Translations under genes and position numbers: made by a program
Notes under the pieces: generated by a model
The model's database searches: none
The model's input: the letters and a program-made list of their open reading frames with translations, nothing else
Told to the model about the DNA's origin: nothing
Shown: piece by piece, positions 47,243-56,334 of the stretch
How positions within the stretch are numbered: position 1 is the stretch's first letter
Layout: each line of letters starts with the position of its first letter
Source: Shewanella hafniensis
GTDB lineage: Bacteria > Pseudomonadota > Gammaproteobacteria > Enterobacterales > Shewanellaceae
NCBI RefSeq assembly: GCF_019655335.1
Contig: NZ_BPFD01000004.1
Coordinates: 1-64,000, forward strand
DNA: 64,000 nucleotides
Direction of reading: 5' to 3'

Positions 47243-48076
47243 ATGTTTGGCATGACAGATAAAACCCCATGGTCACTTCGCACCCTTGGCAGCCCTTCTC
47301 CATTCGAAATGGCGATGATGTTGCTATCCTTGCTGTCGGTGATCATAGTGCTCGTCATGACCTTCGGCCGCCTCGATAGCGAAACCTACCGCTTACTCTT
47401 TTTCGTCGATACCAGCATTTGTATGATTTTCATGATCAACTTCTTCATTGGGTTGTTCAGAGCTCGCGATAAACGCTTTTTCATTAAACACCATTGGATT
47501 GATTTTATTGCCAGCATTCCGGCAATTGAAGCCCTGCGGATGGCACGCTTGTTCCAAATCCTGCGGGTAATCCGCCTGATCCGCATGAGTCGTTCACTGC
47601 TGCTTCCACTGATCAAACAACGTAAACAAGCCACCTTAGCCAGTTTGCTGGTCGCCATGGTGACGATTCTAACCTTAGCCTCTGTGATCATTTTGATCGT
47701 CGAGAGTGGCACCGAAGGCGCTAATATCCAAACCGCAGAACAAGCGATTTGGTGGGCGTTAGTCACTATCTCGACCGTCGGTTACGGCGATTATTATCCG
47801 GTGACGACAGCTGGCCATATCATAGGCGGTATTGTGATTGTCAGCGGCGTGAGCTTTTTTGGGGTGATCTCAGGTTATATGGCGTCGGTATTTGTCGCAC
47901 CCGATGAAACTGAGCGACAGGAGCGCCAAGAGGCCCATAAAGCCGAAATAAAGTCAGAACTCGAATTAGCCTTAGCGAGAATGGAAGAAAACCAGCAAAA
48001 GATGGAACAGAACCAAGCGCAAATGCTCGCAAAAATTGCAGAGCTGAAGCAAGTTATCGAAAACAGAAACAACTGA
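47243..48076 (+). CDS. Voltage-gated potassium channel protein (six-TM, Kv type)
   Basis: The 277-residue product has six membrane segments: S1-S3 (about 20-100), a charged S4 reading LFQILRVIRLIRMSRSLLL with arginines every third residue, and the pore with selectivity filter TVGYGD near residue 179. A C-terminal coiled coil (about 220-275, rich in Glu/Gln/Lys) may assemble the tetramer. The ATG at 47243 behind AGGGA is preferred to a TTG at 47213. It lies downstream of the PspA-type cluster; a membrane-potential role alongside PspA is an attractive inference but unproven. Confidence 0.9.
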   Translation: MFGMTDKTPWSLRTLGSPSPFEMAMMLLSLLSVIIVLVMTFGRLDSETYRLLFFVDTSICMIFMINFFIGLFRARDKRFFIKHHWIDFIASIPAIEALRMARLFQILRVIRLIRMSRSLLLPLIKQRKQATLASLLVAMVTILTLASVIILIVESGTEGANIQTAEQAIWWALVTISTVGYGDYYPVTTAGHIIGGIVIVSGVSFFGVISGYMASVFVAPDETERQERQEAHKAEIKSELELALARMEENQQKMEQNQAQMLAKIAELKQVIENRNN

Positions 48077-48103
48077 TTTAGCGAATAATTGGCTAATAAT
48101 AAA

Positions 48104-48134
48104 AAGGACTCAATCCAATATGGATTGAGCCCTT
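48104..48134. terminator. Hairpin terminator, mainly for the CYTH-CHAD gene
   Basis: AAGGACTCAATCC and GGATTGAGCCCTT pair with one mismatch. On the minus strand it is followed by TTTTTATTATT, so it should end the CYTH-CHAD transcript; it may also help end the channel gene. Confidence 0.75.
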
Positions 48135-48211
48135 AGCATTATAGGGCCGAGTTAGGAACAGCGCTACGCCAGTCAACGGCTTAGCATCAGTTCAACGTTA
48201 TAAACATAACC

Positions 48212-49723
48212 CTACCAATAGGCCTGTTGTTGCATCGCATTACGGCGTGTCGACTCCATGGCAAATAACAAACTTTGCTGTTTATCTTCCAGCCATTCCG
48301 TTAAATCAATATCCAACGCTCGGCTCGCATCCTGCACCGCACGGTAACAGGCTAAGGTTTTAATCCCGAGCACCAGATCTTGCCAAGGTGCACGAAATGC
48401 ATCCCGTGATTTCGCCTCATACAAACTGCCATAGGCATGACCGACTAAGATACTCTCATCAAGCACTGCAGCTACTTGCAGGTAATTTGCACTGGTCATG
48501 ACACTATTGAGTGGCATGACATCAAGGATTGCCACCCAAGAGGCTTGCTGAGCGCGGTCGGCATGCTGGCGTAAGCTAGGCTGATTACTGATGTCGACTT
48601 CACCTGCACTGATCTTAAGCAATAGTTCAACTATCGCCAGCTGTAATTGACCATATTCAGTTTGTTGCCACAGGGAGAGTAAACGTCCCTTCAGATTCAT
48701 CTCTGTCAGTTGCACCATAAGCCGCGCGTTAACTTGGGCATGTTGGCCAAGTTTTGCGAACAAGCCCCTTTGGCTTCCAAGCAAGGCGGTTAGCGCCTGT
48801 GCTTGCTCGATAAAATCGAGCTGTTTTTCAATCGACATGAATTGACTAGAGAGTTTCACATTCAATAACTTGAACTGACTTAAGGTCATACGCAGCAAAC
48901 GAATACAGGCACGCATTCGCCACCACAGTGCCACACAGGCTTCGGGTTCGCTTTCCTCTGCAATCATGCTTTCTAATAATTGCCAACGCTCAAGCGCGGT
49001 TTCAAGCAGGATTTGGCAGTTTGCACTTAACTCCTGTGAAGAAGAATCATGTGACTCAGTCAGTGGCAAAAATTCCAATGCGTTTAAATCGAGCGGCTTA
49101 GCTTTACCCGCTAATCGATAGCCGCGCTGTGCTTTACTGGCTTTACCTAACCGCACAGGCACCACGCTCGCCACTTGCATCGCCAGCTTAAGTAGTGCCT
49201 CAGTATCGCCACTGAGGAGTTCAAACTCGAGTTCACACAGCGCTTCTTGCTGACCATTGGCGGTGATTTCACCTATGTCTAACGCCACTTCAACCACGCT
49301 ATTATCAATCTGAACATGCCAAGCGCGGCGATAAAAATCGGTGTGAAATATACAAGTCAACTGGGCTTGAGTGGCCGCTAAATCGGCATCGGCGGGCCAA
49401 ATACTGGCTGGGAATAGACTTAAATCTGGGCTATCGGCTTGGATAGTCACATTATATTCGGGCCGCGAATGAATGCCGCCCACGACTTGTCCTGCGGTTT
49501 TTATGGTCTGCTCCCTGTGCGCATCGTAACCGCGCACCCGCAAACCCATGTCCCACTGACGCAGTTGTAAGTCAGGGGTGTCGAAATAACCATTCGTCAA
49601 ACGACGTTGACCTTGAGGTACGGCATTATCGAGACTATCTAACTTATTTATCAGGGATTCTTGATATATCGGCAGGAAAAACAGTTTTAATTCAATCTCA
49701 GCATTCATTGCGTAACCGCTCAT
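48212..49723 (-). CDS. CYTH and CHAD domain protein, inorganic triphosphatase (YgiF type)
   Basis: YgiF-type enzymes hydrolyse inorganic triphosphate; CHAD domains bind polyphosphate. The 503-residue product opens with the CYTH signature AEIELKLFF (ExExK) near residue 9, has further tunnel-lining charges (GLRVRGYD, TIKTAG, CELEFELLSGD), and a helical CHAD domain from about residue 240 with repeated His/Arg (WWRMRACIRLLRMTLSQFK). Start may be ATG 49723 or the more usual ATG 49708 (MNAEIELK). It is divergent from the DUF47-pit phosphate uptake genes. In E. coli ygiF is next to glnE and divergent from ygiM, as in the wider order here. Confidence 0.9.
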   Translation of the reverse strand: MSGYAMNAEIELKLFFLPIYQESLINKLDSLDNAVPQGQRRLTNGYFDTPDLQLRQWDMGLRVRGYDAHREQTIKTAGQVVGGIHSRPEYNVTIQADSPDLSLFPASIWPADADLAATQAQLTCIFHTDFYRRAWHVQIDNSVVEVALDIGEITANGQQEALCELEFELLSGDTEALLKLAMQVASVVPVRLGKASKAQRGYRLAGKAKPLDLNALEFLPLTESHDSSSQELSANCQILLETALERWQLLESMIAEESEPEACVALWWRMRACIRLLRMTLSQFKLLNVKLSSQFMSIEKQLDFIEQAQALTALLGSQRGLFAKLGQHAQVNARLMVQLTEMNLKGRLLSLWQQTEYGQLQLAIVELLLKISAGEVDISNQPSLRQHADRAQQASWVAILDVMPLNSVMTSANYLQVAAVLDESILVGHAYGSLYEAKSRDAFRAPWQDLVLGIKTLACYRAVQDASRALDIDLTEWLEDKQQSLLFAMESTRRNAMQQQAYW

Positions 49724-49766
49724 TTTGTCATCAAATATTCATCGATGCGTCATCTTTAGTTCATAA

Positions 49767-49788
49767 TGTCACAAATTTGTCATAAAAA
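49767..49788 (+). promoter_or_regulatory. Candidate Pho box
   Basis: TGTCAC-AAATT-TGTCAT-AAAAA is a direct repeat with 11-base spacing, the form of PhoB sites (CTGTCAT repeats). It lies about 20 bases before a fair promoter TTGCAG (49806-49811), 16-base spacer, TAGAAT (49828-49833), upstream of the DUF47-pit genes and divergent from the CYTH-CHAD gene. The distance to the -35 is longer than in classic Pho promoters. Confidence 0.45.
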
Positions 49789-49939
49789 TCCCGTAGGATT
49801 TGGTTTTGCAGTTGGTATATAACCCGTTAGAATAAACCTGTCGTTTTTTCTGAAAAAACACAGTTTCAATACGCGGACGCATAGGTTAACATGCGCCCGC
49901 TTTTTCCAATAATGGAACAATCTAAATAGGTAAACGGCA

Positions 49940-50620
49940 ATGCCAGTAAACTCTATTTTGGGCGTGTTTGCAAAATCGCCAATTAAGCCTCTTCAAGAGC
50001 ACATGGACAAAGTACACGATTGCGCATCGTTACTCGTCCCCTTTTTCGAAGCCACTATCACAGGTAACTGGGACAGTGCAGTTCAATTACGTAAGCAAAT
50101 TAGTTTAGCCGAGAAGCAAGCAGATTCACTGAAGCGTGAAATCCGCCTGACTCTGCCAAGCGGTTTGTTTATGCCAGTAGAACGTACAGATTTATTGGAA
50201 CTTTTAACTCAACAAGACAAGATTGCCAACAAAGCAAAAGATATTTCTGGTCGTGTTATCGGCCGTCAGCTGTTAATCCCTCAGGTCATGCAAGTCCCTT
50301 TTATTGCTTATCTACAACGCTGTATCGATGCGGTAGCACTAGCAAAACAAGTCATTAATGAACTCGAAGATCTGTTAGAAACAGGTTTCCGTGGTCGTGA
50401 AGTCGACTTAGTGGCAAAAATGATCAACGAACTCGATATCATCGAAGAAGATACTGACGATCTACAAATTCAGTTACGCCGTCAGTTATTCGCCATGGAA
50501 TCTGAATTGAATCCTGTCGATGTGATGTTCCTCTACAAAACGATTGAATGGGTCGGTGGTCTTGCAGATCTTGCCGAACGCGTCGGTTCACGTCTTGAGC
50601 TTATGCTGGCTCGCGTTTAA
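49940..50620 (+). CDS. DUF47/PhoU-like Pit accessory protein
   Basis: The 226-residue all-helical protein is of the TIGR00153/DUF47 family (PhoU-like), which is usually encoded directly before a Pit phosphate transporter and thought to regulate it. Features include FAKSPIKPLQEHMDKVHDCASLLVPFFEA at the N-terminus and the metal-binding-type acidic run NELDIIEEDTDDLQIQLRRQLFAMESELNP near residue 160-190. pitA starts 26 bases after its stop, so the pair is one operon. The ATG at 49940 lies behind AGGTAAACGGCA. Confidence 0.92.
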   Translation: MPVNSILGVFAKSPIKPLQEHMDKVHDCASLLVPFFEATITGNWDSAVQLRKQISLAEKQADSLKREIRLTLPSGLFMPVERTDLLELLTQQDKIANKAKDISGRVIGRQLLIPQVMQVPFIAYLQRCIDAVALAKQVINELEDLLETGFRGREVDLVAKMINELDIIEEDTDDLQIQLRRQLFAMESELNPVDVMFLYKTIEWVGGLADLAERVGSRLELMLARV

Positions 50621-50645
50621 CAAATAAGGTTATCAAGGTATCAAT

Positions 50646-51935
50646 ATGGTTGATGCAGGTATTGAGGTGGCTAACGTCTTAGTCACCAATGGCCCGTGGC
50701 TTATTGCCGTTGCGGCTGCATTTGGTTTTCTCATGGCATGGGGTATTGGCGCCAATGACGTTGCCAATGCGATGGGAACCTCTGTAGGTTCAAACGCAAT
50801 TACGATCAAACAAGCGATTATTATCGCGATGATCTTTGAGTTTGCGGGTGCATATTTAGCCGGTGGCGAAGTCACCAGCACGATCCGTAATGGGATCATT
50901 GATTCAAGCTACTTTACAAACACCCCAGAATTGCTGGTTTACGGCATGATAGGTTCGCTTTTAGCGGCAGGTATTTGGCTAGTGGTTGCGTCAGCTTTAG
51001 GTTGGCCAGTATCAACAACTCACTCTATCGTCGGTGCCATCATAGGTTTCGCGGCAATCGGTGTCGGTACTGAATCGGTCGAATGGGGTAAAGTAGGCGG
51101 TATCGTAGGTTCTTGGGTGATTACCCCTGCAATCTCAGGCTTTATGGCTTTTATCATATTCCAAAGCGTACAAAAGCTTATTTTCAACACTGACGACCCA
51201 TTGAGCAATGCTAAGCGTTATGTGCCTTTCTATATGGCATTCGCTGGCTTTATCATGTCGTTAGTGACCATTCTTAAGGGCTTATCCCATGTGGGTATTC
51301 ACTTAAGTGGCGCAGAAGCTTACCTGTTAGCGGGCGCTATCGCAGTTGTGGTGGGTTTATTTGGTAAAGTGGCCATTTCACGTTTACAAATGAGCGATAA
51401 AAACGACCGTCAAACCCAGTTCAAAAACGTTGAAAAAGTGTTTGCGATCTTAATGGTACTGACGGCCTGTTGTATGGCTTTCGCCCATGGCTCAAACGAC
51501 GTTGCCAACGCGATTGGTCCTTTAGCAGCGGTGGTTTCTGTCGTTAACAGCGGCGGTGAAATTGCATCAAAATCACCATTAGTCTGGTGGATTCTACCTT
51601 TAGGTGCCGTAGGTATCGTGATGGGTCTGGCTATTTTTGGTCAGCGCGTGATGCAAACCATAGGTAAAAACATCACTCACCTGACGCCAAGTCGTGGTTT
51701 TGCAGCTGAATTAGCAGCGGCTTCGACAGTGGTTATCGCATCGGGCACAGGCTTACCTATCTCTACCACTCAAACCTTAGTCGGTGCGGTATTAGGTGTG
51801 GGCATGGCCCGTGGTATCGCAGCGATTAACATTGGTGTGGTGCGTAATATCGTCGTATCTTGGGTTGTGACCCTACCTGCAGGCGCAGGCCTATCAATCA
51901 TCTTCTTCTTTATGATTAAAGGTATCTTTAATTAA
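50646..51935 (+). CDS. Low-affinity inorganic phosphate transporter (Pit family)
   Basis: Pit proteins import metal-phosphate with protons across the inner membrane. The 429-residue protein has about ten to eleven helices and both copies of the PiT signature: GIGANDVANAMGTSVGS near residue 33 and AHGSNDVANAIGPLAAVV near 285. A cytoplasmic loop around 190-260 separates the halves. It follows the DUF47 gene as usual. An imperfect hairpin at 52049-52071 could end the transcript. Confidence 0.94.
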   Translation: MVDAGIEVANVLVTNGPWLIAVAAAFGFLMAWGIGANDVANAMGTSVGSNAITIKQAIIIAMIFEFAGAYLAGGEVTSTIRNGIIDSSYFTNTPELLVYGMIGSLLAAGIWLVVASALGWPVSTTHSIVGAIIGFAAIGVGTESVEWGKVGGIVGSWVITPAISGFMAFIIFQSVQKLIFNTDDPLSNAKRYVPFYMAFAGFIMSLVTILKGLSHVGIHLSGAEAYLLAGAIAVVVGLFGKVAISRLQMSDKNDRQTQFKNVEKVFAILMVLTACCMAFAHGSNDVANAIGPLAAVVSVVNSGGEIASKSPLVWWILPLGAVGIVMGLAIFGQRVMQTIGKNITHLTPSRGFAAELAAASTVVIASGTGLPISTTQTLVGAVLGVGMARGIAAINIGVVRNIVVSWVVTLPAGAGLSIIFFFMIKGIFN

Positions 51936-52048
51936 GAGGTTTCGCTAAATAAGTTACTGAAGTTAAGTAATATTAGCGCCTAGGACTAGAAGGTCTTAGG
52001 AAAGATAGAGTGAAATGGGAATGGTCATAGCATGGATGCAGTAAAGTT

Positions 52049-52071
52049 GAGGGAAGTCTATGACTTCCCTC
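52049..52071 (+). terminator. Possible terminator of the DUF47-pit operon
   Basis: GAGGGAAGTC and GACTTCCCTC are perfect 10-base complements with loop TAT, followed by TTGCATT. It lies 114 bases after the pit stop. Confidence 0.55.
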
Positions 52072-52132
52072 TTGCATTACAGGCCTCAAATCCCTAGCAT
52101 GTGCAGACTATTTCGTTGATGAGAATACAAAA

Positions 52133-52711
52133 GTGTTTAGACTCCTGACTCTGGTAGGAATGATGTTACTGTCTTCCAACCTGCTGGCCGAAGGCCAATC
52201 CCGTTACATCTCGGATAACGTGTTCCTTTATCTTTTAGGTGGCCCAGGTACTGAGTTCCGAATTCTTGGATCAATTGAAGCCGGTCAACCTGTGACACTG
52301 CTCAACGAAACCCAAGGCGATTACTCTAAGATCATCGACCATAAAGGCCGCGAAGGTTGGGTGCAAACTAACCTAATCAGCTCGACTCAAAGTTTCCGTG
52401 AACAAGTGCCAGCATTAACCACTGAGCTTGCACAAGCTAAAGCTAAACTAGCGGAAGTATTAAGTTCGACTGATAACCACGCCGACGAAGTGACCGAACT
52501 GAAGGCTAAACTAAGCGAGTTAGAAACAAACCTAGCCAAAACCACTCAAGAACGTGATGAACTTAAAGTCGCGGTTGATCGCTCAGCCCAAGATGAGCGT
52601 TTTGAACTATGGCGCCAAGGCGGATTAATTGCAGGTATGGGGTTAATCCTAGGCATTATTTTAGTATATTTACCCAGACCACAACGTCGCAGTAAAAAAC
52701 GTTGGATGTAA
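52133..52711 (+). CDS. ygiM: SH3-domain membrane protein of the YgiM family (TIGR04211)
   Basis: The 192-residue product starts with a signal sequence (LTLVGMMLLSSNLLA), has an SH3b domain (about 25-80: RYISDNVFLYLLGGPGTEFRILGSIEAGQPVTLL), a coiled coil (about 95-160) and a C-terminal membrane segment with a basic end (LIAGMGLILGIILVYLPRPQRRSKKR). This is the YgiM layout, predicted to anchor in the inner membrane with the SH3 domain in the periplasm; function is unknown. The start is GTG at 52133. In E. coli ygiM is divergent from ygiF; here the DUF47-pit pair lies between them. Confidence 0.87.
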   Translation: MFRLLTLVGMMLLSSNLLAEGQSRYISDNVFLYLLGGPGTEFRILGSIEAGQPVTLLNETQGDYSKIIDHKGREGWVQTNLISSTQSFREQVPALTTELAQAKAKLAEVLSSTDNHADEVTELKAKLSELETNLAKTTQERDELKVAVDRSAQDERFELWRQGGLIAGMGLILGIILVYLPRPQRRSKKRWM

Positions 52712-52745
52712 GTCTGACCTGCAAAAAAGTCTTAATTTATCTTCC

Positions 52746-52775
52746 AAAAGCCAGTGTTTTCAAACACTGGCTTTT
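52746..52775 (+). terminator. Terminator of the ygiM gene
   Basis: A 14-bp perfect stem (AAAAGCCAGTGTTT/AAACACTGGCTTTT) with continuing Ts lies 35 bases after the stop. Confidence 0.9.
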
Positions 52776-52869
52776 TTGTCAATCAAGCGTTACATCGACT
52801 TATTAACAAGCCAATCAAACAAGCTTCACAATCTTTCACGCTACAGTGTTGTCCGTCACATTTTGGTTG

Positions 52870-52906
52870 TATAATCGGCGCGCGCAAACCTTCATATTGT
52901 ATACAA
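52870..52906 (+). promoter_or_regulatory. putA promoter and palindromic operator candidate
   Basis: A perfect -10 TATAAT at 52870-52875 has a weak -35. Downstream, TTGTATACAA (52897-52906) is a perfect 10-base palindrome within ATATTGTATACAAAATAT. GntR-family sites often have TNGTATACNA, so a repressor acting just past the start point is a plausible reading. Confidence 0.5.
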
Positions 52907-52984
52907 AATATCAAATGCGTTTAGCGCCTCCCAATTTGTTTCAACAATAGCGCCCCAATAACGGCCAAGATGGAAGCGATAACT

Positions 52985-55900
52985 ATGTTCAAAGCGAGTG
53001 AAGTGCTGGCAGGCCGCTACGATTCTGCCAATCTCGACGAACTGTTCAAAGCGATCAGCGACAACTACATTGTCGATGAAGAACAATACTTGTCAGAGTT
53101 GATCCAACTAGTTCCCTCCAGTGATGAAGCCATAGAGCGCGTCACTCGTCGTGCCCACGAACTGGTTAACAAGGTTCGTCAATTCGATAAAAAAGGGTTG
53201 ATGGTCGGCATTGATGCCTTCTTGCAACAGTACAGCTTAGAAACACAGGAAGGCATTATCCTGATGTGTTTAGCCGAAGCGCTGCTGCGTATTCCCGATG
53301 CGGCCACTGCCGATGCACTGATTGAAGATAAGCTTTCAGGCGCTAAGTGGGATGAGCACATGAGTAAGAGTGACTCTGTACTCGTTAACGCATCGACCTG
53401 GGGCTTAATGCTCACAGGTAAGATTGTTAAACTCGATAAAAAAATCGATGGCACCCCAAGCAACTTACTGAGCCGCTTAGTTAATCGTCTCGGCGAGCCC
53501 GTGATCCGCCAAGCCATGATGGCCGCGATGAAGATCATGGGTAAGCAGTTCGTGCTGGGCCGCAACATGAAAGAAGCCCTGAAGAACAGCGAAGACAAGC
53601 GTAAGTTAGGCTATACCCATTCCTACGACATGCTGGGTGAAGCGGCGTTAACGCGCAAAGATGCCGAAAAATACTATACCGATTACGCCAATGCGATAAC
53701 CGAGCTCGGTGCTCAAAGCTATAACGAAAATGAATCACCGCGCCCAACGATTTCAATCAAGCTATCGGCATTGCACCCACGTTACGAAGTGGCCAATGAA
53801 GACCGCGTTTTAACTGAACTGTACGACACAGTTATCCGCCTGATAAAACTGGCTCGCGGCTTAAATATCGGTATTTCTATTGATGCTGAAGAAGTCGATC
53901 GCCTCGAGTTGTCACTTAAACTGTTCCAAAAACTGTTTAATTCAGATGCAGCAAAAGGCTGGGGATTACTCGGCATAGTCGTGCAGGCTTACTCTAAGCG
54001 TGCCCTGCCCGTACTGGTTTGGTTAACGCGTCTTGCCAAAGAGCAAGGCGATGAAATCCCCTTACGTCTGGTAAAAGGCGCCTATTGGGATAGCGAACTG
54101 AAATGGGCGCAACAAGCGGGCGAAGCCGCTTACCCACTTTACACTCGCAAAGCAGGTACTGACGTGTCTTACCTCGCCTGCGCCCGCTACTTGCTATCGG
54201 ATGCAACTCGCGGCGCTATCTACCCACAATTTGCTAGCCACAATGCGCAAACTGTAGCGGCGATTTCCGATATGGCGGGCGATCGTCACCATGAATTCCA
54301 ACGCTTACACGGCATGGGACAAGAGCTGTACGACACTATTCTGTCGGAAGCTGGCGCCAAATCGGTACGTATTTATGCGCCTATCGGTGCCCATAAGGAT
54401 CTGCTGCCCTACTTAGTCCGTCGTCTGCTGGAAAACGGCGCTAACACGTCGTTCGTCCATAAGCTTGTCGATCCTAAAACCCCCATCGAGTCATTAGTGG
54501 TGCATCCGCTAAAAACGCTGACGGGCTATAAAACCCTGGCTAACAACAAAATCGTATTACCTGCCGATATTTTCGGTAGCGAACGCAAAAATTCCAAGGG
54601 ACTCAATATGAACATCATTTCCGAATCTGAGCCGTTTTTCGCAGCTTTAGAACAATTTAAAAATACCCAATGGCAAGCGGGTCCTCTGGTTAACGGTAAA
54701 ACTTTAACTGGCGAACACAAAACAGTTGTTAGCCCATTCGATACCACTCAAACTGTGGGTCAAGTGGCCTTTGCCGATGACGCAGCCATAGAACAAGCAC
54801 TAGCATCCGCCGAAGCGGCATTTACCTCTTGGGCACGTACGCCAGTAGAAACCCGTGCCTCTGCACTACAAAAGTTAGCCGATTTATTAGAAGAAAACCG
54901 CGAAGAATTGATCGCCCTGTGCACCCGTGAAGCGGGCAAGAGCATTCAAGACGGTATCGACGAAGTACGTGAAGCCGTTGATTTCTGTCGTTACTACGCA
55001 GTACAAGCCAAGAAGATGATGGCGAAGCCTGAACTGCTTCCTGGCCCAACGGGAGAGCTGAACGAACTGTTCCTCCAAGGCCGCGGTGTGTTCGTGTGTA
55101 TCAGCCCATGGAACTTCCCATTGGCCATCTTCCTCGGTCAAGTCTCTGCGGCATTAGCGGCGGGTAATACAGTCATCGCAAAACCCGCGGAGCAAACCTC
55201 GATTATTGGTTACCGTGCGGTGCAACTCGCTCACCAAGCGGGTATTCCTGTCGAAGTGCTGCAATTCCTACCGGGTACTGGTGCGACTGTGGGTAGCGCA
55301 ATTACGGCCGATGAACGTATCGGTGGCGTGTGCTTTACCGGTTCAACTGGCACAGCAAAACTGATTAACCGCACACTCGCCAACCGCGAAGGCGCGATTA
55401 TTCCATTAATCGCCGAAACGGGCGGCCAAAATGCCATGGTGGTGGACTCAACCTCACAACCTGAGCAAGTGGTTAATGATGTGGTTTCATCGTCATTCAC
55501 CAGCGCGGGCCAACGCTGCTCCGCACTGCGCGTGCTCTTCCTCCAAGAAGACATCGCCGATCGCGTGATCGAAGTGCTGCAAGGCGCAATGGATGAGTTA
55601 GTGATTGGCAACCCAAGCTCAGTGAAAACTGACGTAGGCCCAGTGATTGATGCTACCGCCAAAGCCAACTTAGATGCGCACATCGACCACATCAAGCAAG
55701 TCGGTAAGCTTATTAAGCAAATGCCGCTTCCTACTGGCACTGAGAACGGTCACTTTGTGTCGCCAACGGCGGTTGAAATCGATTCGATTAAAGTGCTTGA
55801 GAAAGAACACTTTGGCCCAATCCTGCACATTATCCGCTACAAGGCATCTGAACTTGCCCAAGTGATCAATGAAATCAACAGCACAGGCTTTGGTTTAACC

Positions 55901-56164
55901 TTAGGTATCCACAGCCGTAACGAAGGCCATGCCCTTGAAGTGGCAGATAAAGTGAACGTGGGTAACGTCTACATCAACCGTAACCAAATCGGCGCAGTGG
56001 TTGGCGTTCAGCCTTTCGGCGGTCAAGGTCTATCTGGCACTGGTCCTAAAGCCGGCGGCCCACACTACTTAACCCGTTTTGTGACTGAAAAGACTCGCAC
56101 CAACAACATCACCGCTATCGGTGGTAATGCGACCCTGCTGTCACTGGGTGATAGCGAAGAATAA
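52985..56164 (+). CDS. putA: Bifunctional proline dehydrogenase / L-glutamate gamma-semialdehyde dehydrogenase
   Basis: PutA oxidises proline to glutamate in two steps with FAD then NAD+, channelling the intermediate, and feeds electrons to the quinone pool at the membrane. The 1059-residue product has the proline dehydrogenase barrel (about 100-480: ISIDAEEVDRLELSL, RLVKGAYWDSELKWAQ) and an aldehyde dehydrogenase domain (about 570-1040) with ETGGQNAMVVDS and catalytic Cys in SAGQRCSALRVLF. There is no N-terminal ribbon-helix-helix DNA-binding domain, so it is the two-function form and needs another regulator. ATG at 52985 lies behind GGAAG; an ATG 15 bases earlier is less likely. Confidence 0.96.
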   Translation: MFKASEVLAGRYDSANLDELFKAISDNYIVDEEQYLSELIQLVPSSDEAIERVTRRAHELVNKVRQFDKKGLMVGIDAFLQQYSLETQEGIILMCLAEALLRIPDAATADALIEDKLSGAKWDEHMSKSDSVLVNASTWGLMLTGKIVKLDKKIDGTPSNLLSRLVNRLGEPVIRQAMMAAMKIMGKQFVLGRNMKEALKNSEDKRKLGYTHSYDMLGEAALTRKDAEKYYTDYANAITELGAQSYNENESPRPTISIKLSALHPRYEVANEDRVLTELYDTVIRLIKLARGLNIGISIDAEEVDRLELSLKLFQKLFNSDAAKGWGLLGIVVQAYSKRALPVLVWLTRLAKEQGDEIPLRLVKGAYWDSELKWAQQAGEAAYPLYTRKAGTDVSYLACARYLLSDATRGAIYPQFASHNAQTVAAISDMAGDRHHEFQRLHGMGQELYDTILSEAGAKSVRIYAPIGAHKDLLPYLVRRLLENGANTSFVHKLVDPKTPIESLVVHPLKTLTGYKTLANNKIVLPADIFGSERKNSKGLNMNIISESEPFFAALEQFKNTQWQAGPLVNGKTLTGEHKTVVSPFDTTQTVGQVAFADDAAIEQALASAEAAFTSWARTPVETRASALQKLADLLEENREELIALCTREAGKSIQDGIDEVREAVDFCRYYAVQAKKMMAKPELLPGPTGELNELFLQGRGVFVCISPWNFPLAIFLGQVSAALAAGNTVIAKPAEQTSIIGYRAVQLAHQAGIPVEVLQFLPGTGATVGSAITADERIGGVCFTGSTGTAKLINRTLANREGAIIPLIAETGGQNAMVVDSTSQPEQVVNDVVSSSFTSAGQRCSALRVLFLQEDIADRVIEVLQGAMDELVIGNPSSVKTDVGPVIDATAKANLDAHIDHIKQVGKLIKQMPLPTGTENGHFVSPTAVEIDSIKVLEKEHFGPILHIIRYKASELAQVINEINSTGFGLTLGIHSRNEGHALEVADKVNVGNVYINRNQIGAVVGVQPFGGQGLSGTGPKAGGPHYLTRFVTEKTRTNNITAIGGNATLLSLGDSEE

Positions 56165-56189
56165 TATCGCTCACCAGTGAGAGTTGAAC

Positions 56190-56214
56190 AAAAGCCAGAC
56201 TGAGTCTGGCTTTT
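56190..56214 (+). terminator. putA terminator
   Basis: AAAAGCCAGAC-TGA-GTCTGGCTTTT, followed by more Ts, lies 25 bases after the stop. The same stem recurs 145 bases downstream. Confidence 0.92.
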
Positions 56215-56334
56215 TTTATTCGGCTTTGTCTCGTCTGAAAATCAAATATGAGGCTGTGAAGTCATAGCCTCATCTTAATAAACCAAATAGGCCATTTTTT
56301 GAAATAACAATATAACTCTACAATTACACACACT

